A stretch of DNA of 64,000 bases from CAG-217 sp963642245 (GCA_963642245.1 CAVIFY010000003.1:1-64000); one strand, 5' to 3'; shown: positions 41,106 to 49,351, numbered from the stretch's first letter. A program made the numbers and translations. Notes: generated by a model from the sequence alone, not told the origin.

Positions 41106-41405
41106 ATGTGCCTGCTGCTGACCTTGATGGCTGCCGTGGCAGCCACCGTGGCCTGGTACGCCTGCGAAAAGCGGGGGACCTACCGGCTGGGCACCCTGTG
41201 CCTGATCTACTGGGGCGCCGGGCTGATGTGGCTGGTGGACTTCTTCTTTGAATACTTCAGCGAAGGAGCGGCCTATTTTCAGCAGAGCTTCAGCCAGGTG
41301 CTGAACGACAGTCTGCTGGGTCTCTCTGCCGTGACTCTGGGCGCCATTGCCTGGCTGGCGATCCTTCTGATCAAAGACCCCAAGGGCCTGTTCAAAAAGC
41401 AATAA
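41106..41405 (+). CDS. Small membrane protein, partner of the preceding gene
   Basis: The 99-residue protein has three hydrophobic stretches (LLLTLMAAVAATVAWYA, GTLCLIYWGAGLMWLVDFFF, GLSAVTLGAIAWLAILLI) and acidic/aromatic loops (FEYFSEGAAYFQQSF). It follows the 40689 gene by three bases, then a terminator. Both are compact membrane proteins of about 100-140 residues and may form a complex. Function unknown. Confidence 0.8.
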   Translation: MCLLLTLMAAVAATVAWYACEKRGTYRLGTLCLIYWGAGLMWLVDFFFEYFSEGAAYFQQSFSQVLNDSLLGLSAVTLGAIAWLAILLIKDPKGLFKKQ

Positions 41406-41409
41406 ACCG

Positions 41410-41441
41410 AAAGGGCGACTGCACCGCAGCCGCCTTTTTTC
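41410..41441 (+). terminator. Intrinsic terminator after the small membrane-protein pair
   Basis: AAGGGCGACTGC..GCAGCCGCCTT stem (one mismatch) followed by a T run. Confidence 0.85.
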
Positions 41442-41517
41442 TTTACCGAAAATTCTTAGACAAATCCTGCCTTTTTGCCGCTTTATGCACAAAGTAGCCG
41501 AATTCCACCACTTTCCA

Positions 41518-41569
41518 TTGCAATTTTTTATAGAACCTGTATAATAAGAAGTAATGTACACACTGTACA
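41518..41569 (+). promoter_or_regulatory. Promoter and operator-like palindrome of the GPH-GH2 operon
   Basis: TTGCAA (41518-41523), 16 bp, TATAAT (41540-41545), then TGTACA-CAC-TGTACA (41555-41569) over the transcription start. The position suits a repressor site. No sugar regulator gene lies nearby. Confidence 0.65.
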
Positions 41570-41594
41570 AAATAGGAATTCGGAGGGAACCTTT

Positions 41595-42950
41595 ATGGAC
41601 ACCAACAAACAGCTGCGACCCTTTGGTATGCGCGACAAGATCGGCTATGCCTTTGGCGACTTCGGCTGCAACATGAGCTTTGCGTTCATTAACAGCTACC
41701 TAATGCTGTTCTATGTCACCTGTATGAAGATCGACCCCAAGCACTTTGCGGTGCTTATTCTGCTGGGCAAGATCTTTGACGCCATCAACGACCCCATCAT
41801 CGGCGGCCTGTGCGACGCCACCAAACCCGGCAAGGACGGCAAGTTCAAGCCCTGGATCAAGTGGGCCAGCCCGGTACTGCTGCTGTCCAGCATTGCCCTG
41901 TTCATTTATGCGCCGAATGCGCCCTATGGGGTAAAGATCGCTATGTGCCTGGGCATTTACTGCCTGTGGAGCGTGGCGTACACCAGCGTGAATGTGCCCT
42001 ACGGCTCTATGCAAAGCTGCATTACCAACGACCCGGCGGGCCGCTCCTCCCTGTCCCAGTGGCGGAGCATCGGCGCTATGTGTGCCCAGATCCCCATTAT
42101 GATCCTGCTGCCCCTGCTGGTGTATGACAAGAACGACAACCCCCGCGGCGAGCTGTTCATCGTCTTTGTAGGCGTGATGGGCGCCATCGGCCTGGTGTCT
42201 TTCTACCTGCTGCGGCGCATGACCACCGAGCGCATTGCCGCTGCGGCACCCCAGGAGAAGCAAAAGTTCAACTACTTTGCCACCCTTGGCTCTTTCTTTA
42301 AGAACAAACCCATGATGGGCGTGACCATCAGCACCGTGGCCTACCTGGCGCTGATGATGACGGTGACCACCTCCATGCCCTATATCTTTATGTGCTATTT
42401 CCAGAACACCAAACTGATCACCATTGCCACCATGCTGGCCGGGTGCCCGGTGGCGCTGGGCATTCTGCTGGTGAAGCCCATGCAAAAGAAGTTCACCAAA
42501 AAGCAGCTGTGCACCTATCCCTTTGTCCTGTCGGCCATCTCCGCCGGCGTGGCCGCCTTTGTGCGGATCCGCAACCCTTATGTTTGGATCGTGCTGGTGG
42601 CTATCGCCATGTTTGGCTCCGCCTTTTACCTGACCCTGATGTGGGCGCTGGTGGCGGACTGCATCGACTACCAGGAGCGCAAGACCGGCCGCCGGGAGGA
42701 AAGCTCCATTTACGCCACCTATTCCCTGTTCCGCAAGATCGCCCAGGGCGTAGGCGCGGCCGTGGTCAGCTGGGCCATCGGTATGACCGGCTATAATCAA
42801 AAGCTGGGCGCCCTGGAGCAGGCCGCCGGTGTGCCGGAGAAGATCTACTTCGTCACCGCGTTCCTGCCCTTTATCGGCGCGCTGATCAGCCTGATCAGTA
42901 TGCACTTCCTGTACAACCTGGACGACAACGCCCAGGAAAAAGTAAAATAA
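41595..42950 (+). CDS. Glycoside-pentoside-hexuronide (GPH):cation symporter
   Basis: The 451-residue protein has 12 predicted membrane segments and the GPH/MelB-like motifs: KIGYAFGDFGCNMSFAFINS at the start, GKIFDAINDPIIGGLCD (cation/sugar helix) and ADCIDYQERKTGRREESSIY near residue 355. It probably imports the oligosaccharide cleaved by the GH2 enzyme encoded 19 bases downstream. CGGAGG fixes the start at 41595. Substrate cannot be read from sequence. Confidence 0.92.
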   Translation: MDTNKQLRPFGMRDKIGYAFGDFGCNMSFAFINSYLMLFYVTCMKIDPKHFAVLILLGKIFDAINDPIIGGLCDATKPGKDGKFKPWIKWASPVLLLSSIALFIYAPNAPYGVKIAMCLGIYCLWSVAYTSVNVPYGSMQSCITNDPAGRSSLSQWRSIGAMCAQIPIMILLPLLVYDKNDNPRGELFIVFVGVMGAIGLVSFYLLRRMTTERIAAAAPQEKQKFNYFATLGSFFKNKPMMGVTISTVAYLALMMTVTTSMPYIFMCYFQNTKLITIATMLAGCPVALGILLVKPMQKKFTKKQLCTYPFVLSAISAGVAAFVRIRNPYVWIVLVAIAMFGSAFYLTLMWALVADCIDYQERKTGRREESSIYATYSLFRKIAQGVGAAVVSWAIGMTGYNQKLGALEQAAGVPEKIYFVTAFLPFIGALISLISMHFLYNLDDNAQEKVK

Positions 42951-42969
42951 CCCACCCGGAGGCAACCCT

Positions 42970-45234
42970 ATGCGACAAATCATCAACATCAACAAAGACT
43001 GGCGCTTTTGCAAAAAGCCCCAGAGTACCCCCACCGCCCTGCCCACAGACTGGGAGCCGGTGGACCTGCCCCACACCTGGAACGGCACAGACGGCCAGGA
43101 CGGTGGCAACGACTATTACAGAGGCAAGTGCGCCTACGCCAAGGTGCTCACCGCCGACGAGCTGGGCAGCGCCCCGGTACATTACCTGCAATTTGACGGC
43201 GTGAACAGCAGCGCCCAGGTCTTCTGGAACGGCCGGCAGATCGCTACGCATGACGGCGGCTACTCCACCTTCCGTGCCAAGCTGCCGGAGATCCTGGCAG
43301 AGAACCTGCTGGTGGTCTATGCAGACAACAGCCCCAATGAGACCGTGTATCCCCAGGTGGCGGACTTCACCTTCTACGGCGGTATTTACCGGGATGTGAC
43401 CGTCCTTGGCGTAGAGGAGAGCCACTTTGACCTGGACTACTACGGCGCCCCCGGCGTGCAGGTGGTGCCCACTATGCAAGGCAACCACGCCACAGTGGCT
43501 GCCACAGCCTATGTGACCGCACCGGCCGGCTGCACCGTGCACTTTGCCATCACCGATATGGACGGCGACCCGGTGGCAGAAGCCGATACAGACGCCGCCA
43601 ATGCAAAAACGGACTTCAAAATTGAAAACGCCCACCTGTGGCACGGCACCCAGGACCCGTACCTGTACACCCTGACGGCCACTTTGCTGCAAGAGGGCAA
43701 GGCGGTGGACGAAATTGCCACCCGCTTTGGCTGCCGCAGCTTTGCCATTGACCCGCAAAAGGGCTTTATCTTAAACGGCAAGCCCTATCCCCTGCGCGGC
43801 GTATCCCGCCACCAGGATCGGCCGGGGATCGGCAACGCCCTCACCGCCAAGGAGCACACGGAGGATATGGACCTGATCTGCGAGCTGGGAGCCAACACCA
43901 TTCGCCTGGCCCATTACCAGCACAGCCAGACCTTTTATGACCTGTGCGACGAGCGGGGTATGGTGGTCTGGGCAGAGATCCCCTATATCTCCCGCCATAT
44001 GCCCGGGGGCAAGGCCAACACCATCAGCCAAATGACGGAGCTGATCTGCCAAAACAGCAATCACCCCAGCATTGTGGTGTGGGGCCTGTCTAACGAGATC
44101 ACCATGAACGGCGCGGCAGATCCCTCCCTTTTGGAGAACCACCGGGCGCTGAACGACCTGGTGCACAAGCTGGATCCCACCCGCCCCACCACCGTGGCGG
44201 TGCTGAGTATGTGCGATCCCGGCGAGGAATATGTACAGATCGCCGATGTGCTGTCTTACAACCACTACTTTGGCTGGTACGGCGGCAAAACGGAGATGTA
44301 CGGCCCCTGGTTTGACAAATTCCACAAGAAGTACCCGGACCGGGCGGTGGGTATGAGCGAGTACGGCTGCGAGGCCCTGAACTGGCACACCTCCGACCCC
44401 CAGCAGGGCGACTATACCGAGGAGTACCAGGCCAAGTACCACGAGGATGTGATCCGCCAGATCGCCGCGCGGCCCTGGATGTGGTCCACCCATGTGTGGA
44501 ATATGTTTGACTTTGCCGCAGACGCCCGCAGCGAGGGCGGCGAGAACGGTATGAACCACAAGGGCCTGGTGACCTTTGACCGGCAGTATAAGAAAGACGC
44601 GTTTTATGCCTACAAGGCCTGGCTGTCTACGGAGCCGTTCGTCCACATTTGCGGCAAGCGGTATGTGGACCGCACCGAGGATGTGACCAAGGTCACCGTC
44701 TACACCAACCAGCCCCAGGTAGAGCTGTTTGCCAACGGCAAGAGCCTGGGCGTGCAGCAAAAGGGCGAATTCCCGTTCTTCTACTTTGATGTGCCCAACA
44801 GCGGCGAGACCACCCTGACCGCCAAGGCCGGGGACTGCACGGATGAGAGCCATCTGCGCCATGTGGATGAGCCTAACCGGGACTATGTGCTCCAGGAGGA
44901 GGGCGCGGTCATCAACTGGTTTGAGATCGAGACCCCGCCCGGCTATATGAGCATTAACGACACCATCGGCGATATTTTGGCCACCACCCGGGGCAAGCTG
45001 CTGGCCCTGCGGATCGTGCAAATGGTGCGGGCCAATATGAAGAAGAACAAGGGCGGCTCCACCGGCGGTATGGCGGATATGGCCAAGGGCATGAAGATCA
45101 ATAAGAACCTGATCGAGATGGGCAAGGGCTTTACCGTCAAGCGCGTGTGCATGATGGCCGGCGGCCTGTTTACCAAGGAGCAGATCCTGGAGATCAACGC
45201 CAAGCTGAATAAGATCAAGAAAAAGCAAAAGTAA
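42970..45234 (+). CDS. Glycoside hydrolase family 2 (beta-galactosidase/beta-glucuronidase-like)
   Basis: The 754-residue cytoplasmic enzyme has the GH2 sugar-binding domain (LPHTWNGTDGQDGGNDYYRG), immunoglobulin-like domain and barrel, with acid/base Glu376 in VVWGLSNEIT and nucleophile Glu464 in VGMSEYGCEA. NGKPYPLRGVSRHQDRPG is typical of LacZ-like members. After about residue 655 comes a C-terminal extension of about 100 residues, rich in Lys and Met (TRGKLLALRIVQMVRANMKK ... GGLFTKEQILEINAKLNKIK), that is not part of the catalytic fold. Its partner is the symporter upstream. Confidence 0.93.
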   Translation: MRQIININKDWRFCKKPQSTPTALPTDWEPVDLPHTWNGTDGQDGGNDYYRGKCAYAKVLTADELGSAPVHYLQFDGVNSSAQVFWNGRQIATHDGGYSTFRAKLPEILAENLLVVYADNSPNETVYPQVADFTFYGGIYRDVTVLGVEESHFDLDYYGAPGVQVVPTMQGNHATVAATAYVTAPAGCTVHFAITDMDGDPVAEADTDAANAKTDFKIENAHLWHGTQDPYLYTLTATLLQEGKAVDEIATRFGCRSFAIDPQKGFILNGKPYPLRGVSRHQDRPGIGNALTAKEHTEDMDLICELGANTIRLAHYQHSQTFYDLCDERGMVVWAEIPYISRHMPGGKANTISQMTELICQNSNHPSIVVWGLSNEITMNGAADPSLLENHRALNDLVHKLDPTRPTTVAVLSMCDPGEEYVQIADVLSYNHYFGWYGGKTEMYGPWFDKFHKKYPDRAVGMSEYGCEALNWHTSDPQQGDYTEEYQAKYHEDVIRQIAARPWMWSTHVWNMFDFAADARSEGGENGMNHKGLVTFDRQYKKDAFYAYKAWLSTEPFVHICGKRYVDRTEDVTKVTVYTNQPQVELFANGKSLGVQQKGEFPFFYFDVPNSGETTLTAKAGDCTDESHLRHVDEPNRDYVLQEEGAVINWFEIETPPGYMSINDTIGDILATTRGKLLALRIVQMVRANMKKNKGGSTGGMADMAKGMKINKNLIEMGKGFTVKRVCMMAGGLFTKEQILEINAKLNKIKKKQK

Positions 45235-45245
45235 TTTTGCCACCC

Positions 45246-45280
45246 ACTTCCCTTGCAGAGCCTGCGAGGGAAGTTTTTTT
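45246..45280 (+). terminator. Intrinsic terminator after the GH2 gene
   Basis: ACTTCCCT/AGGGAAGT stem followed by seven T. Confidence 0.92.
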
Positions 45281-45341
45281 GCCCCGCCCCCGGCAGCGGA
45301 TCGCCGCGCCGGAATTGGCACGATAAATTTTAATTTACCCC

Positions 45342-45370
45342 TTGCCCTGCCGCCCCCTGCGTGGTATAAT
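45342..45370 (+). promoter_or_regulatory. Promoter of tRNA-Ala
   Basis: TTGCCC (45342-45347), 17 bp, TATAAT (45365-45370), with TGG before the -10. Confidence 0.75.
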
Positions 45371-45381
45371 AATAGCCACAC

Positions 45382-45457
45382 GGGCGCGTAGCTCAGTTGG
45401 GAGAGTGCTGCATTCGCATTGCAGAGGTCGAGGGTTCGACTCCCTTCGTGTCCACCA
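45382..45457 (+). tRNA. tRNA-Ala (CGC)
   Basis: Full cloverleaf with encoded CCA. Anticodon stem CTGCA/TGCAG holds loop TTCGCAT, anticodon CGC, which reads GCG. The acceptor stem GGGCGCG/CGTGTCC has the G3:U70 pair that specifies alanine. Confidence 0.92.
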
Positions 45458-45461
45458 AAAG

Positions 45462-45497
45462 TCCACCGTAATTCTATTCAATTACGGTGGATTTTTT
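45462..45497 (+). terminator. Intrinsic terminator of tRNA-Ala
   Basis: TCCACCGTAAT/ATTACGGTGGA stem followed by TTTTTT. Confidence 0.92.
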
Positions 45498-45536
45498 ATT
45501 TCGTTTGAAAAATATAATCAAAAGAGGGGGCAAATC

Positions 45537-45995
45537 ATGGCGAGAGCAAAGTATCAGGTCTTGGTCATTCCATATTGCATACAGGACGGCAATGTGCGGT
45601 TCTGCTTGTTTCAAAGAAGTGATATGGGCATTTGGCAATTCATCGCAGGCGGCGGAGAAGCGGAGGATCTTTCCATCATGGAGTCGGCAAAAAGAGAAGC
45701 CTTTGAAAAAGCCGGGATTTCTAAGGCCTGTCAATTTTTCAAGCTCGACACCTGCTGTAGCATACCGGCCAACTGCTTTAAGAATGCAGAAGCAATATGG
45801 GGTAAGGCGTGTTTTGTCATTCCGGAGTACACATTTGCAGTGAAAGTTGAAAGCACAGCTTTGCAGCTATCCCATGAGCATACAGAATATGATTGGCTGA
45901 CTTATAAGGAAGCGCACACGCGACTTCAATACGACAGCAACAAAACCGCGCTGTGGGAACTGAACCGGCGCATTGCGCTTGGAATGTTGGAATAG
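45537..45995 (+). CDS. NUDIX hydrolase
   Basis: The 152-residue protein aligns with small NUDIX pyrophosphatases (KYQVLVIPYCIQDGNVRFCL, GIWQFIAGGGEAEDLS). The NUDIX box is degenerate: ESAKREAFEKAGI keeps the RE and first Glu but has Lys where the second Glu of EExG belongs, so activity may be altered. It resembles the NudB dihydroneopterin-triphosphate group only loosely. Its codon use is visibly more AT-rich (ATA, AGA, TTT, GAA) than its neighbours and it sits right behind a tRNA gene, which hints at horizontal acquisition. GAGGGGG lies before ATG 45537. Confidence 0.83.
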   Translation: MARAKYQVLVIPYCIQDGNVRFCLFQRSDMGIWQFIAGGGEAEDLSIMESAKREAFEKAGISKACQFFKLDTCCSIPANCFKNAEAIWGKACFVIPEYTFAVKVESTALQLSHEHTEYDWLTYKEAHTRLQYDSNKTALWELNRRIALGMLE

Positions 45996-46094
45996 ATCCC
46001 TTCCATTATGCCACAATTTTCCAGGTAAAGTACCGTGTCAAGACGGCGCAGCGCCCCCCTTGCACAAATTCCATCAAGATTACAGTTCTTTGCC

Positions 46095-46127
46095 AAAAGC
46101 CGATTTCTTTTGAGATCGGCTTTTTTC
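46095..46127 (+). terminator. Intrinsic terminator downstream of the NUDIX gene
   Basis: AAAAGCCGAT/ATCGGCTTTT stem with a following T run. Confidence 0.85.
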
Positions 46128-46134
46128 TTTTGCC

Positions 46135-46285
46135 CGGGCGGGCGGCAGGTTGCCGCCCCTACCGTATATGGCATCATACCGCCCCCGGCGGTAATAAAAA
46201 ACGCCAAGTGCTCGGCAAATTGTGCTCTTCTCCGTGTGGCAGATCGGCAACGGCTTTGCAGGGGCCGATGCCCACATCGGCCCGC
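46135..46285. repeat. Reversed and forward GTAGGG hairpins
   Basis: A reversed module (GGCGGCAGGTTGCCGCCCCTAC) lies at 46135-46162, and a forward one with variant head GCAGGGG and stem GGCCGAT..ATCGGCC lies at 46256-46283. The rest of the 417-base gap before 46413 holds a terminator and promoter, with no gene seen. Confidence 0.75.
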
Positions 46286-46333
46286 ATTTTTTATTATCCG
46301 TAATACCGCTGCAATGTGCCGAAATGCAGGGGC

Positions 46334-46362
46334 TTGCAATTTTGCCCTGTTTTGTGTACCAT
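46334..46362 (+). promoter_or_regulatory. Promoter of the 46413 gene
   Basis: TTGCAA (46334-46339), 17 bp, TACCAT (46357-46362). Confidence 0.5.
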
Positions 46363-46412
46363 GGTAGCAGAGAAGCTGCACGAAATTGCGGCAAAGGAGG
46401 TGGGTGCGGCCT

Positions 46413-46979
46413 ATGCGCACGGTGGAAATTGCATACACGCCCCCGCGGCGGCGCACCCTTGGGGAGAAGCTGCGCTACAAGCTGGCGGTGCGGCGCAAGG
46501 GCGGCCCGGTATGGGCACGCATTGGGGACACCCGGCAAATGGCCCGCCGCTATCCCGGGCGCAACAGCCGCCGGGCTTTTGTGCAGGCAGTGCTGGCCTA
46601 CGGCTGTTCCTCCTACCTGGCGGAGCGACTGCTGAACCCTCGCCGCCGGGAGGAAGTCCGCTTTGCGGCGCCCTACTGCCCGGCGCCCGGGGATCGGCTG
46701 TACCACTGGGCGATACTGGACGATATGGCCCAGATCCGCGCCCACGGGCTGCGCCCGGCCAACCGGGGCGGCTATGTGTATATCACCGACGACCCGGACT
46801 ACATTGCAAACAGCTGTTATTTTTACTGGAAAGTGGCCCGCACCGGGCAAAGCGCCACCTTTGTGCTGCTGGAGATTGACGCCTGCGCCCTGGCCCGGAC
46901 CCGGCCCATTATGCGGGTGCTGGAGCACCACGAGTTCGCCGTGGCCGCCGTGCCGCCGGAATACCTGGTGCCGGTGTAA
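46413..46979 (+). CDS. Unknown protein with possible ADP-ribosyltransferase-fold C-terminal domain
   Basis: The 188-residue protein has a very basic N-terminal half (RRRTLGEKLRYKLAVRRKGG; RRYPGRNSRRAFVQ) that may bind nucleic acid. Its C-terminal half reads LYHWAILDDMAQIRAHGLRP ... GGYVYITDD ... VLLEIDACAL ... EFAVAAVPPEYLVPV, which follows the pattern of ART-like folds (YH..., GL.P, VY(I/L)T, LEID). That pattern is seen in KptA/Tpt1- and DarT-like proteins and many phage or toxin proteins. This is pattern recall, not a confirmed match. AAGGAGG lies 12 bases before ATG 46413. No antitoxin-like partner is adjacent. Confidence 0.62.
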   Translation: MRTVEIAYTPPRRRTLGEKLRYKLAVRRKGGPVWARIGDTRQMARRYPGRNSRRAFVQAVLAYGCSSYLAERLLNPRRREEVRFAAPYCPAPGDRLYHWAILDDMAQIRAHGLRPANRGGYVYITDDPDYIANSCYFYWKVARTGQSATFVLLEIDACALARTRPIMRVLEHHEFAVAAVPPEYLVPV

Positions 46980-47024
46980 GCGCCGCCCCATTCGCCGTCA
47001 AAAACAGGCAGGAACAACAAAATA

Positions 47025-47112
47025 TTGACAGCGGCACAGGGAAATGCTACAATAAAAACAGACGGGGACGCAACGGAGCTGACTTACAAGCATTCCGTAG
47101 CGTCCTTTTTTT
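47025..47112 (+). promoter_or_regulatory. Consensus promoter followed immediately by an intrinsic terminator
   Basis: TTGACA (47025-47030), 17 bp, TACAAT (47048-47053). Starting about six bases after the expected start, GGACGCAACGGA pairs with TCCGTAGCGTCC (47066-47105) around a 16-base loop, followed by TTTTTTT. The predicted product is a 50-55 nt RNA; read-through gives the phosphoesterase-GtrA operon mRNA. Confidence 0.72.
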
Positions 47113-47146
47113 GAACCAAAAGCCATTATCCATAGGGGGAGGAGCT

Positions 47147-48271
47147 ATGCAATTCAAACCGGACGGCACCTTAAAAATCATGCAGATCACCGATATGCAG
47201 GAGATACCGGCCATCTCGCCGGACACTCTGGCGCTGCTGGACGCGGCGGTAGAGGCGGAGCGCCCGGACCTGGTCATCTACACCGGCGACCAGATCAAGG
47301 GCTACGGCGTGACCTACAAGGGCAAGACCAAAAAAGAACTGGAGGCCGCAGTGGCCAAAACCATTACCGCCCTGCTGGAGCCGGTGACCCGGCGCCACAT
47401 TCCCTTTGCCGTTACCTTTGGCAACCACGATCGGCAGGTGGGGATCAGCAACGCGGACCAGTTTAACGACATTTACAAGTCCCTGCCCGGCTGCATTGGA
47501 GAGCAGGCGGAGGGCATTCCCGGCGGCGGCACCTACGCCGTGCCCCTGACCGCCTCTGACGGCTCCGGCCGCCCGGTGATGAACCTGTACCTGTTTGACA
47601 CCGGCACAGACGCCAAGGGCGGCGGGTACGAGGCCTTTGACCCGGCCATTATCGACTGGTATCGCAAGACCCGGGACGCGCTGAAGGCAGAGACCGGCCA
47701 CTATGTGCCCTCCCTGGTATTCCAGCACATTCCCATGCCGGAGTATTACCATGTGCTGCGCCGGGTGAAAAAGAGCGAAAAAGGCGCCATCCAGGCCTTT
47801 CGCACCCATAAAAATGAGTTCTACAAGCTGGGCGACACCTGCCGCCCCGGCGATATGCTGGAGGAACCGCCCTCCATTCCGGACATCAACAACGGCGAGT
47901 TTGACGCCCTGCACGAAAAGGGCGACATTCTGGGCGTGTATGTAGGCCACGACCATAAAAACAGCTTTGTGGGCCGGTACAAGGATATGGACCTGGGCTT
48001 TACCCAGTCCTCCGGCTTTAATGTGTACGGCAACCGCACCAAGCGGGGCGTGCGCTGCTTTGTCCTCCACGAGGACGACCCCACCCATTATGACACCTAC
48101 ACCCGCACCTATGAAGAACTGGTGGGCACCAAGGTGCACCGCCCGGTGTTCGATTACCTGACCAGCAAGGCCCCGGCCACCATGGACGCGGCCATTCCCA
48201 TGATCGTAAAGACCGTAGTGGGGCTGGCGGTGATCGTCGCCCTGATCATTCTACTGGCTAAGCTGCTGTAA
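47147..48271 (+). CDS. Calcineurin-like metallophosphoesterase with C-terminal membrane anchor
   Basis: The 374-residue protein has the metallophosphoesterase motifs: IMQITDMQE (DxQ in place of DxH), VIYTGDQI, VTFGNHDRQ, LVFQHIPMPEYY and GVYVGHDHKN. DxQ variants occur in the Dcr2/PhoD-like branch. A single membrane helix ends the protein (IVKTVVGLAVIVALIILLAKLL region), with no N-terminal signal peptide, so the catalytic domain probably faces the cytoplasm. GGAGG fixes the start. Two GtrA genes follow in the same operon. Substrate unknown. Confidence 0.88.
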   Translation: MQFKPDGTLKIMQITDMQEIPAISPDTLALLDAAVEAERPDLVIYTGDQIKGYGVTYKGKTKKELEAAVAKTITALLEPVTRRHIPFAVTFGNHDRQVGISNADQFNDIYKSLPGCIGEQAEGIPGGGTYAVPLTASDGSGRPVMNLYLFDTGTDAKGGGYEAFDPAIIDWYRKTRDALKAETGHYVPSLVFQHIPMPEYYHVLRRVKKSEKGAIQAFRTHKNEFYKLGDTCRPGDMLEEPPSIPDINNGEFDALHEKGDILGVYVGHDHKNSFVGRYKDMDLGFTQSSGFNVYGNRTKRGVRCFVLHEDDPTHYDTYTRTYEELVGTKVHRPVFDYLTSKAPATMDAAIPMIVKTVVGLAVIVALIILLAKLL

Positions 48272-48283
48272 CGGAGGACCATT

Positions 48284-48829
48284 ATGAGCGAGAAGAAAAA
48301 AGACAACGCCTTCGTCCGCTGGACGGAGAAACACGCAGAAATTTGGAAATTCATCAAATTCTCCATCGCCGGCGGCGGCTCCTCTGCCGTGGAGCTGGTG
48401 GTGCACATGGTGCTGCTGGCCACGGTGTTCAAGCCCTTTTTGGACCAGCCCATCACTAGCGACGCCCTGAATATGATCGGCATTGAGTCCAAGGGCTATC
48501 TGTACACCTACCTGATCTCCACCACCGTGGGCTACGGCATTGCCTTTATCCTGAACCGGAAGATCACCTTTAAGGCAGATGTGAACCCCACGCTCAGCAT
48601 GATCCTTTATGCCATTATGGTGGTGTTCACCATCTTTGCCAACGGCTGGATCGGCTCCGCCATGACCACCTTTGCCCAGGGGCACAACCTGACCGGCGGC
48701 TTTTGGGATATGGTCATTAAACTGATCGGTATGGCGATCCCCACCCTGTGGACCTACCCCTGCAACCGCTTTATCATTCACCGCAAAAAGAAACCCCAGA
48801 CCCCCGCAGCAGAGAAAGAAGAAGCATAA
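48284..48829 (+). CDS. GtrA-family membrane protein
   Basis: The 181-residue protein has four membrane segments and the GtrA signature at the start (WKFIKFSIAGGGSSAVELVVHMV) and the FILNRKITFKAD loop after helix 2. GtrA proteins are thought to flip or present polyprenyl-linked sugars for cell-surface glycosylation. It lies 12 bases after the phosphoesterase gene and 3 before a second GtrA gene. A highly charged C-terminal tail (HRKKKPQTPAAEKEEA) follows the last helix. Confidence 0.9.
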   Translation: MSEKKKDNAFVRWTEKHAEIWKFIKFSIAGGGSSAVELVVHMVLLATVFKPFLDQPITSDALNMIGIESKGYLYTYLISTTVGYGIAFILNRKITFKADVNPTLSMILYAIMVVFTIFANGWIGSAMTTFAQGHNLTGGFWDMVIKLIGMAIPTLWTYPCNRFIIHRKKKPQTPAAEKEEA

Positions 48830-48832
48830 TTT

Positions 48833-49351
48833 ATGAGCGATACCACTGAGAAGAAAGAAAAACAGAGCTTTGGCCAATTTATCAAATTCGCCTTGTTCTC
48901 TGCCTCCGCCGGCATTATCCAGGTGCTGACCTTTACCCTCCTGAGCGAGGTGGTCATCAAGCTGCCTGCCATTCAAAATGCCATGGAGAGCAATGCCACC
49001 TTTGCCAAGATCATGCAAAACGAGTACGGCCCCATGTACCTGATCGCCCTGATCCTGTCTGTGGTGTGGAACTTCACCTTTAACCGCAAATTCACCTTTA
49101 AGTCCGCCGCCAATGTGCCGGTGGCTATGCTGAAGGTCTTTGCCTTTTACCTGGTGTTTACCCCTATCTCCACCCTGCTGGGCAATCACTTTACCGCCAA
49201 ATTTGCAGATGTGAGCGCCATTAACTACATTGTGCTGGGGCTGACTATGGCCACCAATATGATCACGGAATTCCTGTACGACAAGTTCGTGGTGTTCCGC
49301 GGCCAGGAGAATACCGCCGTCAGCAAAAAGGACAAGGCAAAAGCGGAATAA
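48833..49351 (+). CDS. GtrA-family membrane protein (second copy)
   Basis: The 172-residue protein is a diverged paralogue of the preceding gene: FGQFIKFALFSASAGIIQVL, WNFTFNRKFTFKS and four membrane segments. Adjacent GtrA pairs may form a heterodimer. No glycosyltransferase gene is in this operon, so the lipid-sugar involved is unknown. A terminator follows. Confidence 0.9.
   Translation: MSDTTEKKEKQSFGQFIKFALFSASAGIIQVLTFTLLSEVVIKLPAIQNAMESNATFAKIMQNEYGPMYLIALILSVVWNFTFNRKFTFKSAANVPVAMLKVFAFYLVFTPISTLLGNHFTAKFADVSAINYIVLGLTMATNMITEFLYDKFVVFRGQENTAVSKKDKAKAE

Noticed and set aside
43771..45381. Long open frame opposite the GH2 gene
   Set aside because: Antisense to a GH2 with both catalytic glutamates; shadow frame.
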